In this document: positions 16,580-25,501 of the stretch, piece after piece
Layout: every line of letters starts with the position of its first letter
Position numbering within the stretch: the first letter of the stretch is position 1
Assembly: GCF_036687315.1 (NCBI RefSeq)
Contig: NZ_CP144683.1
Location: forward strand, 186,001-250,000
DNA length: 64,000 bases
Direction: 5' to 3'
Source of the DNA: Sphingopyxis sp. TUF1
GTDB lineage: Bacteria; Pseudomonadota; Alphaproteobacteria; Sphingomonadales; Sphingomonadaceae
Notes under the pieces: model-generated
Seen by the model: the letters and a program-made list of their open reading frames with translations, nothing else
Told to the model about the DNA's origin: nothing
The model's database searches: none
Position numbers and translations under genes: made by a program

Positions 16580-18670
16580 ATGAGCGGCGCCAATCGATCT
16601 TTTAATTTCCGAGTCCGTGACGTTGTTGTGCTGGCTCTGGACGTGGCCGTCGTAGCCGTATCGCTTCATCTGGCCGTCTGGTTGCGCGCGAGCGGAAGCC
16701 TGCCGCCCACCGCGATGTACAACTCGATCTGGGCCGTGACACCCTATATTGCGCTCGTCGGAGCTGTGGTGCACCGGCTCCTTGGCTTGCAGCGCCTGTC
16801 GTGGCGATACACATCGATCTATGAATTCAAAGCGATGATCGTCTTTGCGGCGATGATGACCGCTGCCATGGTGCTGTTGCTCAGCTTTCGTGAGCTAGGC
16901 AATTGGCGTCCGCGTACCTTGCCCTTCATCTTCTTCATGCTGACCTTGTACGGCTTCATGGGAACGCGCTTGGCGCGCCGCTTGCTTGGCGAATATATCA
17001 GGGGCAACATTTTCCCCCCCAAACCGGCCGACGGCCCGCAAGAGCCTGCGGAATATACCCTTTTCGCGGGCAAGGGCGATCATATCGAACTGATGCTTCG
17101 CGCGAACGAACGCCGTCAGATCGCGGGCGGAAAGCCGCTGGGAATCCTGCTCAGCGACCGCGTCACCATGTCGATGAGGATCCGCGGCGTGCCCGTGCTG
17201 GGGATTGTGACCGATCTGGCGAAAATCGTCGAACAACAGGCGCAGACGGGGAAGCATCCGACCCGCATCATTTTCGCCGAGACCCCCGAACGGCTGCGCG
17301 AGGCCCCCTTTCTCCAGATGGTCGCGAAAGCGGAAAGTCTGGGGCTGAGCATTTCCTGCCTGCCCGAACTGACCTCGCCTTTGCCGCAACGCCGCAACGA
17401 TGGCAGTGACACGGCGCCGGCGGCTGTTCCCGCGCAAGCGCTCCGCCCTATCCAGTTGAGCGATCTGCTGGGCCGGTCGCAGAACATTCTGGACTATAAA
17501 GTGGTCGAGAACGCAATCACGGGTCGCTGCGTTCTGGTAACCGGCGCGGGGGGGACGATCGGCCGGGAGCTGGTGCGCCAGATCGCTTCTTTCGCACCGT
17601 CGCGAATCATCCTGCTCGAATCGTCTGAAATCGCGCTTTACGAAGTCGATAATGAGATGAAGGCGTCCTATCCCGACATCGAGCGGTCGGCCGTGCTTTG
17701 CTGCATTCGTCAGCGCAAGCAGGTGATGAATGCCTTCAAGCAGTTCCAACCCGAACTCGTGTTTCATGCAGCAGCGCTGAAACATGTGCCAATCGTCGAA
17801 CTGCACCCGAGTGCCGGTGTCCAGACCAATGTGCTCGGCACGCGAAATGTTGCCGACGCAGCGAATCGATACGGAACGCGGATCATGGTCCAGGTATCGA
17901 CCGACAAGGCGGTCAATCCGATCGGCATGATGGGCGCGACCAAACGGCTCGGCGAACTTTATTGCCAGGCCCTCGATCTGGCTGGGATCGGCAAGGCGCA
18001 GTCGCCGCGGTTTCTTACCGTCAGGTTCGGCAATGTTCTGGGCTCCAGCGGGTCGCTGATACCCCTGTTCGAAAAGCAGTTGCTGGCTGGTGGACCGCTC
18101 ACGGTTACCCACCCCGAAATCGAACGCTTTTTCATGACGGTATCCGAAGCGGTGCAACTCGTGCTTCAAGCGTCGGCCCGATCCAAAAATGTCGAACGCG
18201 GCCGGATTTTCGTGCTCGATATGGGAGAGCCGATCAAAGTGCTCGACATCGCCCGCCGGATGATCCGGCTTTCTGGCGGTGTTCCGGACAAGGATGTGAT
18301 GATCAAGTTCGTGGGCCTGCGGCCGGGCGAGAAGCTCTATGAAGAGCTTTTCAACGAGAGCGAACAGAAGCTCCCGTCGGTTCTCGACGGAATTTTCGAA
18401 GCCGAGCCGGCACCGCTCCCGCTCGACCTCCTTAACGACATATTCAATCGCCTGTCGGTGTTGACGGAACGCGCCGACGACGGAGCAACGAGGAAACTGG
18501 TTTTCCAACTGCTGTCTGAGGGCGAAGGCATTATGAGCGCGGACTCGCAGGTGAATTCCGGCGCCGATGTGGCCTCGCTGGACAGCGCGCCCGACAAGGT
18601 TGCGGCGGTTGTCGGCCGCCGGATTTCGATAGTTGGCGAACAGCGGCGTTATTCGGGGCAGGCATTGTGA
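16580..18670 (+). CDS. Membrane-bound UDP-HexNAc 4,6-dehydratase (PglF/WbpM/CapD type)
   Basis: The protein has 696 residues. Four predicted membrane helices fill about residues 10-140, then a CoA-binding-like Rossmann segment, then the SDR catalytic domain. That domain has VTGAGGTIGRELVRQ (about 319-333), the family block VSTDKAVNPIGMMGATKR, in which Met replaces the usual SDR Tyr, and FGNVLGSSGSLIPLF. These traits are those of dehydratases that turn UDP-GlcNAc into UDP-4-keto-6-deoxy-GlcNAc. The aminotransferase gene overlaps its stop codon, so the next step of the pathway is coupled. It heads the rightward EPS operon. Confidence 0.93.
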   Translation: MSGANRSFNFRVRDVVVLALDVAVVAVSLHLAVWLRASGSLPPTAMYNSIWAVTPYIALVGAVVHRLLGLQRLSWRYTSIYEFKAMIVFAAMMTAAMVLLLSFRELGNWRPRTLPFIFFMLTLYGFMGTRLARRLLGEYIRGNIFPPKPADGPQEPAEYTLFAGKGDHIELMLRANERRQIAGGKPLGILLSDRVTMSMRIRGVPVLGIVTDLAKIVEQQAQTGKHPTRIIFAETPERLREAPFLQMVAKAESLGLSISCLPELTSPLPQRRNDGSDTAPAAVPAQALRPIQLSDLLGRSQNILDYKVVENAITGRCVLVTGAGGTIGRELVRQIASFAPSRIILLESSEIALYEVDNEMKASYPDIERSAVLCCIRQRKQVMNAFKQFQPELVFHAAALKHVPIVELHPSAGVQTNVLGTRNVADAANRYGTRIMVQVSTDKAVNPIGMMGATKRLGELYCQALDLAGIGKAQSPRFLTVRFGNVLGSSGSLIPLFEKQLLAGGPLTVTHPEIERFFMTVSEAVQLVLQASARSKNVERGRIFVLDMGEPIKVLDIARRMIRLSGGVPDKDVMIKFVGLRPGEKLYEELFNESEQKLPSVLDGIFEAEPAPLPLDLLNDIFNRLSVLTERADDGATRKLVFQLLSEGEGIMSADSQVNSGADVASLDSAPDKVAAVVGRRISIVGEQRRYSGQAL

Positions 18671-19896
18671 TGAATCGAATGGCGGCGGCCGTGCAGCATT
18701 CCGCGTCCGATGCGGTTGCGCTGAAACCGAACAGGTCGCGCTGGCCGGTTTTTGAGGCGGATGAAATCGAAGCCGCGACCGCCGTGCTCCGATCGGGCGC
18801 GGTCAACTCGCTCCATCACGGTACGCAATGCGCCGCTTTCGAACATGCAATGGCGCGCCTGTGCGACGTTCCCCATGCGATCGCGGTTGCGAACGGTACG
18901 CTCGCGCTCGAACTGGCCTTGCGCGCGCTGAATATCGGGCCGGGGGATGAAGTGATTGTTCCGGCGCGAAGTTTCATGGCGTCGGCCAGCTGCGTGGTCG
19001 CCTGCGGCGCGATGCCGGTATTTGCCGACGTCGATGCCGAAAGCCAGAATATCACCGCCAGCTCAATCGAAGCTGTCATGACGGCCAGGACCAAGGCCGC
19101 AATCGTCGTTCATCTTGCCGGCTGGCCTTGCGAGATGAACGACATCTTGGGTTTGGCCGAACGGCGCGGCTTGGCAATTATCGAAGATTGCGCGCAGGCG
19201 CATGGCGCGCGCGTCGATGGCCGACCGGTGGGTTCGTTCGGCGACGCCGCGGCCTTTTCCTTCTGTACCGACAAGATCATATCGACGGGCGGCGAAGGCG
19301 GGATGCTCGTGATGAAGGACCGCGAGGTCTGGCGGCGCGCGTGGGCCTACAAGGATCATGGCAAGGATCCGGACCATTATTCGACGATCGTGCCCGGTCC
19401 CGATTTTCTGTGGCTTCATTCTTCGCTGGGCAGCAATTTTCGCCTCACCGAATTCCAGGCCGCGATCGGCAACTGCCAGCTGGCAAAACTGGATGGCTGG
19501 CGCTTGCGCAGGCAACAGAACGCCTATGCGTTCGAAGAACAACTTGCGGGGCTCGATGCCGTCAGACTGGCACGCCCCCGCCACGGGATTACCCATGCGC
19601 GCTACAAGGCCTATGTGTTCATCAAGCCCGAGCAATTGAAAGAGGGATGGATCAGGCGCCGGATAATCGAAGAAGCGGGCAGCGCCGGGGTAGCCTGCTC
19701 AACAGGGTCATGCCCCGAAATCTATCGGGAAAAAGCATTTCGCGACTATGCGCAGCGCCCGGAACAGCCGCTGCCGGTCGCCCGCCAGCTTGGCGAAACC
19801 AGCCTGATGGTGCCGATCGACCATACGTTGTCGCCCGACGATCTGGATCTTGCCGGTGCGCTTCTTCGTCGCATCATCGAGAAAGCTTCACGATGA
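18670..19896 (+). CDS. DegT/DnrJ/EryC1 aminotransferase (PglE-like)
   Basis: The protein has 408 residues from the ATG at 18670, which overlaps the dehydratase stop as TGATG. The PLP lysine is in FCTDKIISTGGEGGM, the pattern of sugar aminotransferases acting on 4-keto intermediates (PglE, PseC, DesI groups). GTLALELALRAL and EDCAQAHGARVDG are further family blocks. With the preceding dehydratase it should form a UDP-4-amino-4,6-dideoxy-N-acetylhexosamine. No PglD-type acetyltransferase is seen nearby; the formyltransferase at 11132 is the obvious candidate for the next step (inference). Confidence 0.9.
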   Translation: MNRMAAAVQHSASDAVALKPNRSRWPVFEADEIEAATAVLRSGAVNSLHHGTQCAAFEHAMARLCDVPHAIAVANGTLALELALRALNIGPGDEVIVPARSFMASASCVVACGAMPVFADVDAESQNITASSIEAVMTARTKAAIVVHLAGWPCEMNDILGLAERRGLAIIEDCAQAHGARVDGRPVGSFGDAAAFSFCTDKIISTGGEGGMLVMKDREVWRRAWAYKDHGKDPDHYSTIVPGPDFLWLHSSLGSNFRLTEFQAAIGNCQLAKLDGWRLRRQQNAYAFEEQLAGLDAVRLARPRHGITHARYKAYVFIKPEQLKEGWIRRRIIEEAGSAGVACSTGSCPEIYREKAFRDYAQRPEQPLPVARQLGETSLMVPIDHTLSPDDLDLAGALLRRIIEKASR

Positions 19897-20723
19897 CGCG
19901 ATCGTCGAGGCTTCCGGATTTCGTGATCATCGGCGCGGCCAAGGCGGCGACGACTTGGGTCACCAATCAACTGCGCGTGCGCCCGGACGTGTTCATGCCC
20001 AGCCCCGAACCACATTATTTCAGCCGCGAATATGAACGAGGCGAAGAATGGTATGCGTCGTGGTTCAAGGATAGCCATGCCGACCAGCTCGTGGGCGAAA
20101 AGTCTGCCGATTATCTGGCCGATCCGCGCGCCGCGGAGCGCATGTCGCGGTTGCTGCCCGACGCGCAGATCGTCGTGCAGCTGCGCAACCCGGTCGATCG
20201 GGCTTATTCGGACTATTGTATGCTGTTCCGCCGGGGGACGGTGAATGGCGAGATCGGCAAATTTTTGGGGTCACAGGACAATCCGCAGCCGCGGTTTCTG
20301 AATGACGGGCTGTACAATCAGCATTTGAAACGTTTTCTCGATCATTTCCCGGCCGCCAACATCAAGACCATCCTGTACGAAGACATTCGCAAGACCCCCG
20401 AAGAGGTGGTCAGGAATGTGAACATGTTCCTCGGCCTGCCCGATCTGGGGCATGAAATTCAGTTGGTCGAACGCGCCAATGTGAAGGACGCCCCGCTGCT
20501 TCCGCTGGCGATGCGGCGCACGCTTGCCCCCGCCAAGCGTCTTGTCGCGCCATTGCGGTCCAAGCCCTGGTTCAAAGCCATCCATGGCACGCTGGCGCGC
20601 GAAGTGCCCTACCCGCAATTGTCGCACGACTTGAAACAATCGATGCGCGATTTTTATGCCAAGGATGTCGAAGGTCTCGGAACCCTGCTCCAGCGCGACC
20701 TTTCGCACTGGCTCAGTGATTGA
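19893..20723 (+). CDS. Sulfotransferase
   Basis: The protein has 276 residues. The PAPS 5'-phosphosulfate loop is near the N-terminus (IIGAAKAATTWVTNQL) and the 3'-phosphate-binding segment is VVQLRNPVDRAYSDY at about residue 95. ILYEDIRKTPEEVVRNVNMF is typical of heparan-type and bacterial Stf sulfotransferases. It would transfer sulfate from PAPS to a sugar hydroxyl of the EPS or its lipid-linked unit. Its ATG overlaps the aminotransferase stop (ATGA). No PAPS synthesis gene lies in the window. The large frame running in from 19128 upstream is a shadow of the aminotransferase. Confidence 0.9.
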   Translation: MTRSSRLPDFVIIGAAKAATTWVTNQLRVRPDVFMPSPEPHYFSREYERGEEWYASWFKDSHADQLVGEKSADYLADPRAAERMSRLLPDAQIVVQLRNPVDRAYSDYCMLFRRGTVNGEIGKFLGSQDNPQPRFLNDGLYNQHLKRFLDHFPAANIKTILYEDIRKTPEEVVRNVNMFLGLPDLGHEIQLVERANVKDAPLLPLAMRRTLAPAKRLVAPLRSKPWFKAIHGTLAREVPYPQLSHDLKQSMRDFYAKDVEGLGTLLQRDLSHWLSD

Positions 20724-20731
20724 GCGGACTG

Positions 20732-22105
20732 ATGTCCAACGCCGTCACCCGATATGACCCGGCAGAGGAAAGCCCGGTACGCCACCGTCATTCGGTGTCC
20801 GAAACGATCATTCGGTACGCCCTGATAATCGGCGTCATGCTGACGCCCTTCATGATGTGGCGCTTTCATCCCGACGTTCAGTTTACGTTGAGCGACGGCT
20901 GTTTCCTGATGGCCGCAATTCTGGCCGCGGCGTCGGGGCGCCTCAATCTGAAACCCTTTGGTGATATGTCGCCGTGGTGGCTCATTTCCTTTTGCCTGAT
21001 GCTGTTCGCACTGGGTGCCAGCAGTTTGATCAACGGCGACCCGATCCGGTTCACGATCACGGGATCGCAATATGTCTTTGCCTATCTCGCCCTGCCCTTT
21101 CTCCTCTTCGCCGGCACCTGGAAAGATGAAATCCTGCTCGCAAAGTTTTTCGTGGCCGCAGTGGTTGCGGCCGAAGCCTTCAGCGTCGCCCTCTTTTATT
21201 ATTATGGCGAAAACCACGCGTCGGCCGCATGGATCAACCAAGATTTCATCACCGGCGCCGGGAGGCTCGGATCATTTACGGCCAGCGCCAACCGCAACGC
21301 GGCGCTTATTTCACTAACGCTGCCTTTCGTTCTTTATTTTGCAAAGATGCGCTTGCTGCCACTGTGGCTGTGCCTTGTTTACGCAGCAATTCTCATGCTG
21401 GCGCTGTTGCTTACCGCTTCGGTGACCGGATTTGTTTCGAGCATCGCGGCGATCCTGATCTTTGCCCTTGCCAGCTACGGCTGGCGTGCGTGGAAACCGA
21501 TTGCGGCTGTCCTTGGCATTTTGACACTTGCCTTTTCCGCTGGTGTGCCAATTCCTGCCACGTTTGAAAAACGGGTATTAAGCGCTTTCGAAACCGGCGA
21601 TATCTCGGAAGCGGGGACGTACGGGGGCAGAATGCAGCTGATCGAAGAGGCTTGGCAGCTTTCCGACAATACGCATTTGCTCGGGATCGGCGCCGACCAG
21701 TTTCGCTCGATAAGCGTCCAGGGGGCGCCGGTTCACAATATCATCCTGCTGATCTGGACCGAAGGCGGGATGTTCGCCCTGCTTGGCTGGACGCTGGCAA
21801 TGGGCATATTGGCTTTGATCGCCGTTCGCACAATCAAATATGACAAGGCCGCCGCCGCGCTGGCGCTGTCGGTCGCCCTCAGCTTTTTCATCATCTCGAA
21901 CGCGTCGACCCATGTCTATGCGCGCCTGTGGGTCGTACCGATCCTCATCGCCACCCGTTTCGCGGTCACAGCGACGCTCAGCGTGCAGGGGCGGACCCAT
22001 GCTCTGCGGGCAGTTGCGCTACGATCCGAGGCCGCCGGCCGGATGCCACCGCTGCCTCCCCATAGCGATCTTCATTCCCTTTCCAACGCGAGGTTAAGAC
22101 CATGA
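20732..22105 (+). CDS. O-antigen-ligase/Wzy-type polymerase
   Basis: The protein has 457 residues and about 11-12 hydrophobic segments. A large periplasmic loop contains GAGRLGSFTASANRNAALI and the end has HLLGIGADQFRS and HNIILLIWTEGGMFALLGW, the recurring Wzy_C/O-antigen ligase pattern. It should polymerise lipid-linked repeats at the periplasmic face. I prefer the ATG at 20732 (GAGCGGA upstream) over a TTG at 20720. The gene is between the sulfotransferase and wza-like genes with coding overlap or near contact on both sides. Confidence 0.88.
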   Translation: MSNAVTRYDPAEESPVRHRHSVSETIIRYALIIGVMLTPFMMWRFHPDVQFTLSDGCFLMAAILAAASGRLNLKPFGDMSPWWLISFCLMLFALGASSLINGDPIRFTITGSQYVFAYLALPFLLFAGTWKDEILLAKFFVAAVVAAEAFSVALFYYYGENHASAAWINQDFITGAGRLGSFTASANRNAALISLTLPFVLYFAKMRLLPLWLCLVYAAILMLALLLTASVTGFVSSIAAILIFALASYGWRAWKPIAAVLGILTLAFSAGVPIPATFEKRVLSAFETGDISEAGTYGGRMQLIEEAWQLSDNTHLLGIGADQFRSISVQGAPVHNIILLIWTEGGMFALLGWTLAMGILALIAVRTIKYDKAAAALALSVALSFFIISNASTHVYARLWVVPILIATRFAVTATLSVQGRTHALRAVALRSEAAGRMPPLPPHSDLHSLSNARLRP

Positions 22106-22671
22106 TGCTGAGATCAATATTCGCGCTGCTGCTTTGCTTCGCATTGGCAGCCTGCGCCAACCCCACTGACAAGCTCACGTCCCTGCCCGCCAGTCCCGCC
22201 AGCAGCGAAGCTGGCTATAAGCTCGGCGCCGGCGACAAGGTGCGGCTTCTGGTGGGAGGATTCACCAATTTGAGCACCGATTATCGGGTCAATGATGTCG
22301 GCACGATTTCGCTGCCGATGCTGGGCGCGATAAAGGTTGCGGGCAAGACGACGACCGAGGTCGAGCAAGAGCTGGCGGCGCTCATGCGGCGTGAAGAGCT
22401 GGCCGTAAACGCTTCGGTCAACGTGCAGATCGAGGAATATCGGCCCTTCTTCATCATGGGCGAAGTCAAGCGCCCGGGTGCCTATCCCTATGTTCCCGGC
22501 ATGACCGTTCTCACCGCGATCACGGTTGCCGGCGGACACACATTCCGCGCGAACACCAAGTCCTATGGCATCAACCGCACCGAAAATGGCGCGGTCATCA
22601 AGGGCAAGGGCACGGACGACACGCAAATTCTTCCCGGCGATACGGTGATCGTCCATGAAACCTGGTTCTGA
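22102..22671 (+). CDS. Wza/GumB-type polysaccharide export lipoprotein (short form)
   Basis: The protein has 189 residues. A lipoprotein signal ends in ALAAC. The Poly_export domain follows (YKLGAGDKVRLLVGGF) and then one SLBB-like segment (FFIMGEVKRPGAYPYVPGMT). It lacks the extra SLBB repeat and the C-terminal amphipathic helix that forms the outer-membrane pore in E. coli Wza, so a partner barrel may be needed. A GAGGT site lies just upstream. The start overlaps the polymerase stop by 4 bases. Confidence 0.92.
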   Translation: MMLRSIFALLLCFALAACANPTDKLTSLPASPASSEAGYKLGAGDKVRLLVGGFTNLSTDYRVNDVGTISLPMLGAIKVAGKTTTEVEQELAALMRREELAVNASVNVQIEEYRPFFIMGEVKRPGAYPYVPGMTVLTAITVAGGHTFRANTKSYGINRTENGAVIKGKGTDDTQILPGDTVIVHETWF

Positions 22672-22684
22672 CGAGGAAATCAAA

Positions 22685-23938
22685 TTGTTGAATCGCAAAG
22701 CTCGCGTCCGGACGCGCCGACTTAAGCTGGCCGCCTATGCCGCGGTGATGGCGGCCGGTTTCAGCTCGGCTGCAGCCGCGCAGGATTCGATCACCTCGCC
22801 TGCCAAGCTGCCCAGGCCCGGTTATGAATATGACGGCTTCGAAATCGGCGGGCTGGAAGTCGATGCCAAGGTCGATGCCAGCATCGATTACAGCAGCAAT
22901 GTGTTTCGCACATCGGTCGACGAGGCCGATGACTTCCGGGTGCACATCAATCCCTCGCTAAGCCTGTCGAAACAGATCGGATCGGGCAGGATCACGGCCG
23001 AAGGCCATGCGGGCCTGCGTCGCCATTTCGATCTCGTGCGCGAAAACTCCACCACATACGGCGGCTCGTTGAATTACGTGCTGTCGGGGGAAAAAGCAGA
23101 GAATTTAAGTGCGACCGTCGGGTTCAACCGCAATATCGAGCGGCGCGCCGATCCCGAAACCCGCGCAGGGCCAACCGATCGCCCCCGCAAAATCAACGCC
23201 TTTCTGGCCGAGGCATCCTATTCGCGCGCCAGCGGAAATATCCGCACAACCTTTGCTGTCGGCACCGAAAAATATAATCAGCTCGATCCGGCCGAGGCTG
23301 ATCGCGATATGGAAATCTATCGCGCGTCGGTGACCGTCGGCTACCGGTTCGCTTCGTCGCTCGACGTGTTCGCGCTCGCTTATGTAAATCGCCGCGACTT
23401 CCGGTTGGCGCGGGACTTCAGCGGGGTAAACCGCGATCAGAATACCTATGGTGTGATCGTCGGCGTGCAACGGGAAATCGGCAACCGGCTGCACGGTAAT
23501 ATAGGCGTCGGAATTTTCCGCACCGATCCGAAGGAGAGCGCAATTCTTCCCGCATACACCGGTTTGCGATTGGAGGGCGAGGTCACTTGGGCGCCGCGCG
23601 ATCGCACCTCGCTGAACTTCGGCTTTTCCCGCGGCGACGTCGCGACGGTCCGGTCGGGCGCGTCGACGCGCGTCGATACGATCGCCCGGTTCAGGATCGA
23701 TCAGGAAATCCGCCACAATCTCCTGGCCAGCCTCTCGGTCGGCTATGTCGATCTTCGCTATCGGGGCGAATCGCGCGACAATCTGAAAACCATTGGCGGC
23801 ACCGCACGCGTCGAATATCTTTTCGATCGCCGCACGTCCTTCTTTGCCGCGGCGGAATATGACCGGCGCACCGCCCGCGATCCGATCGACAAATTTAAGG
23901 AGAAAATCCTGACGTTCGGCATAACGCGGCGGTTCTGA
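22685..23938 (+). CDS. Outer-membrane beta-barrel protein of the EPS locus (BBP2-like)
   Basis: The protein has about 417 residues with a signal peptide ending AAAAQD, then alternating amphipathic strands and a C-terminal aromatic residue (RRF), as in outer-membrane barrels. It resembles the putative beta-barrel porin 2 group found in alphaproteobacterial EPS loci. The start is decided by a classical AGGA (22674-22677) seven bases before a TTG at 22685. An ATG at 22655 inside the wza-like gene adds ten residues and has no such site. Placement right after the short Wza suggests it acts as the outer-membrane channel or its partner (inference). Confidence 0.75.
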   Translation: MLNRKARVRTRRLKLAAYAAVMAAGFSSAAAAQDSITSPAKLPRPGYEYDGFEIGGLEVDAKVDASIDYSSNVFRTSVDEADDFRVHINPSLSLSKQIGSGRITAEGHAGLRRHFDLVRENSTTYGGSLNYVLSGEKAENLSATVGFNRNIERRADPETRAGPTDRPRKINAFLAEASYSRASGNIRTTFAVGTEKYNQLDPAEADRDMEIYRASVTVGYRFASSLDVFALAYVNRRDFRLARDFSGVNRDQNTYGVIVGVQREIGNRLHGNIGVGIFRTDPKESAILPAYTGLRLEGEVTWAPRDRTSLNFGFSRGDVATVRSGASTRVDTIARFRIDQEIRHNLLASLSVGYVDLRYRGESRDNLKTIGGTARVEYLFDRRTSFFAAAEYDRRTARDPIDKFKEKILTFGITRRF

Positions 23939-25272
23939 TGCAGCGGCTTCGTGTCTTTCTGTCGAGCATAGTCGTCGGCGCGGCGACCGTCAGCTGTATG
24001 CCGCCAGCGACCGCGACCGACAACGGCCGCGCGGCGTTTATCGGCGCCGACGGCTACGGTCGCCAGGCGCTCGGCGGATTCAACGGCAAGATTATCAAGG
24101 TCACGACGCTCGCCGACAGCGGCCCCGGCTCGCTGCGCGAATGCATCGACGCGCATGGGCCGCGCGTCTGCGTGTTCACCGTCGCCGGAGTGATACGTTT
24201 TACGACCGAACGACCGCTTATTCGCAATGCCTATCTGACGATCGCTGGCGAAACGGCGCCCGGCGGGGGCATTACCCTGTCGCATATCGGCGGGCCGGGC
24301 GCCTACACGCCGCTGGCGATCAAGAATACGCACGACATCATCATCCGGCACCTGCGCGTGCGAACGGATTTGCCCGGCGAGGATCGGGGGGGAAATGACG
24401 CGATCAACATCGCGAGCAGCCATGACATAATCGTCGATCATGTCAGCGCATCATGGAGCCTTGACGAAAATATCGGCGCCTGGGGTCAGAACGACAATCT
24501 CACCATCTCGGGATCCATTTTCGCCGAAGGTGTGCCCAAACACGACAAATGCGCGCTTTTGGCCAGCGACCCGAAAGGGCCGCAGAATATCAGCTTCGTT
24601 CGAAACCTCTGCGCGCACAACGGCGACCGCAACCCCGACGTCAATGTCCCGCCGGGATCGTGCGTAGATGTCATCAACAACGTGTTTTACAACGCGCAAT
24701 CACAGTTCACCGAAATTTGGGAGAGCTATGGCGGGTCGCCGGTCAACGTCGTCGGCAATGTCTATCGGCGCGGCCCGAATACCAACCTCCGGATGGCGGC
24801 GGCGATCGACCGGCCGCTCAGGGGTTCGCGCGGACAGGCACGGATCTACTTATCGGACAATGTTTCCGAGGGGGTACCGCCGCTCTCCGCCACCGTCGGC
24901 GACGCGGTCGTCGATTCCCCCGTCTGCCAGATGCAGAGCCGGCCGATGGCGGCGAACAAGGCTTATGAACGGGTTCTGATGGAGGCCGGCGCTTTCCCGC
25001 GCGACGAGGTCGACCGGCGCGTGGTTGGCGAAGTCCGCAAATCGGGCGGCAAAATCGGCAGGCCCGTTGGCCCCGTTCCAGCCATTGCTGTGGGGCGTCC
25101 CTATCGCGACGACGACAACGATGGGATGTCCGATGCATGGGAACGTGCCAATGGCGCCGACCCCCGAATATTCGATAGCTGGATGGGCAAGGACGGGGAT
25201 GGCTGGACCCATTTTGACCGCTTCCTCAATTTCGCCCATTTGCAGCGCCTGGCGGGAAAAGAAGTTGATTAG
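23938..25272 (+). CDS. Secreted pectate-lyase-like polysaccharide lyase
   Basis: The protein has 444 residues and an N-terminal export signal with SCMPPATA near residue 20 (lipoprotein or plain secretion). The beta-helix lyase domain shows LTIAGETAPGGG, IIRHLRVRTDLPGE and IIVDHVSASWSLDEN. The C-terminal calcium-type loop DDDNDGMSDAWE and GKDGDGWTHFDRFLNFA is closely similar to the end of the lyase lipoprotein at 760. The start ATG overlaps the barrel gene stop (TGATG). As the last gene of the export operon it is probably an EPS lyase used in processing or release. Confidence 0.82.
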   Translation: MQRLRVFLSSIVVGAATVSCMPPATATDNGRAAFIGADGYGRQALGGFNGKIIKVTTLADSGPGSLRECIDAHGPRVCVFTVAGVIRFTTERPLIRNAYLTIAGETAPGGGITLSHIGGPGAYTPLAIKNTHDIIIRHLRVRTDLPGEDRGGNDAINIASSHDIIVDHVSASWSLDENIGAWGQNDNLTISGSIFAEGVPKHDKCALLASDPKGPQNISFVRNLCAHNGDRNPDVNVPPGSCVDVINNVFYNAQSQFTEIWESYGGSPVNVVGNVYRRGPNTNLRMAAAIDRPLRGSRGQARIYLSDNVSEGVPPLSATVGDAVVDSPVCQMQSRPMAANKAYERVLMEAGAFPRDEVDRRVVGEVRKSGGKIGRPVGPVPAIAVGRPYRDDDNDGMSDAWERANGADPRIFDSWMGKDGDGWTHFDRFLNFAHLQRLAGKEVD

Positions 25273-25501
25273 GGTGCCGAAATCATTCGCGCCGTCCGGT
25301 CGCGACGCCGTTGAACACAGCTTCCGGTGGGTCATGCGAATTGGGATTAGTCCCGATGGCGCGGCCTATGCCACTCCCCGAATCTTGTCGTGCACGCCGG
25401 ACGCCGACATGCTGGTTGCAGGGGGAATTTCGCGTGGAACGACCAATCAATCTCGTGCAGGATCAACTTGTCGACACGAACATCGTGATCGGTTTTGTTA
25501 G
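25273..25501. other. 229-bp gap before the acyltransferase gene
   Basis: No convincing gene is seen. A 64-codon frame (25311-25505) overlaps the next start as ATGA but has no homology, signal or ribosome-binding site. The gap may hold a promoter for the acyltransferase/GT-C pair. Confidence 0.35.

Noticed and set aside
16895..18508. 537-residue frame on the minus strand
   Set aside because: It is the complement of the dehydratase gene, with biased composition typical of GC-rich antisense frames and no recognisable domain.
19128..19892. Long in-frame extension upstream of the sulfotransferase
   Set aside because: It lies in another frame of the aminotransferase gene and has no family similarity; the sulfotransferase ATG at 19893 is coupled to the preceding stop.
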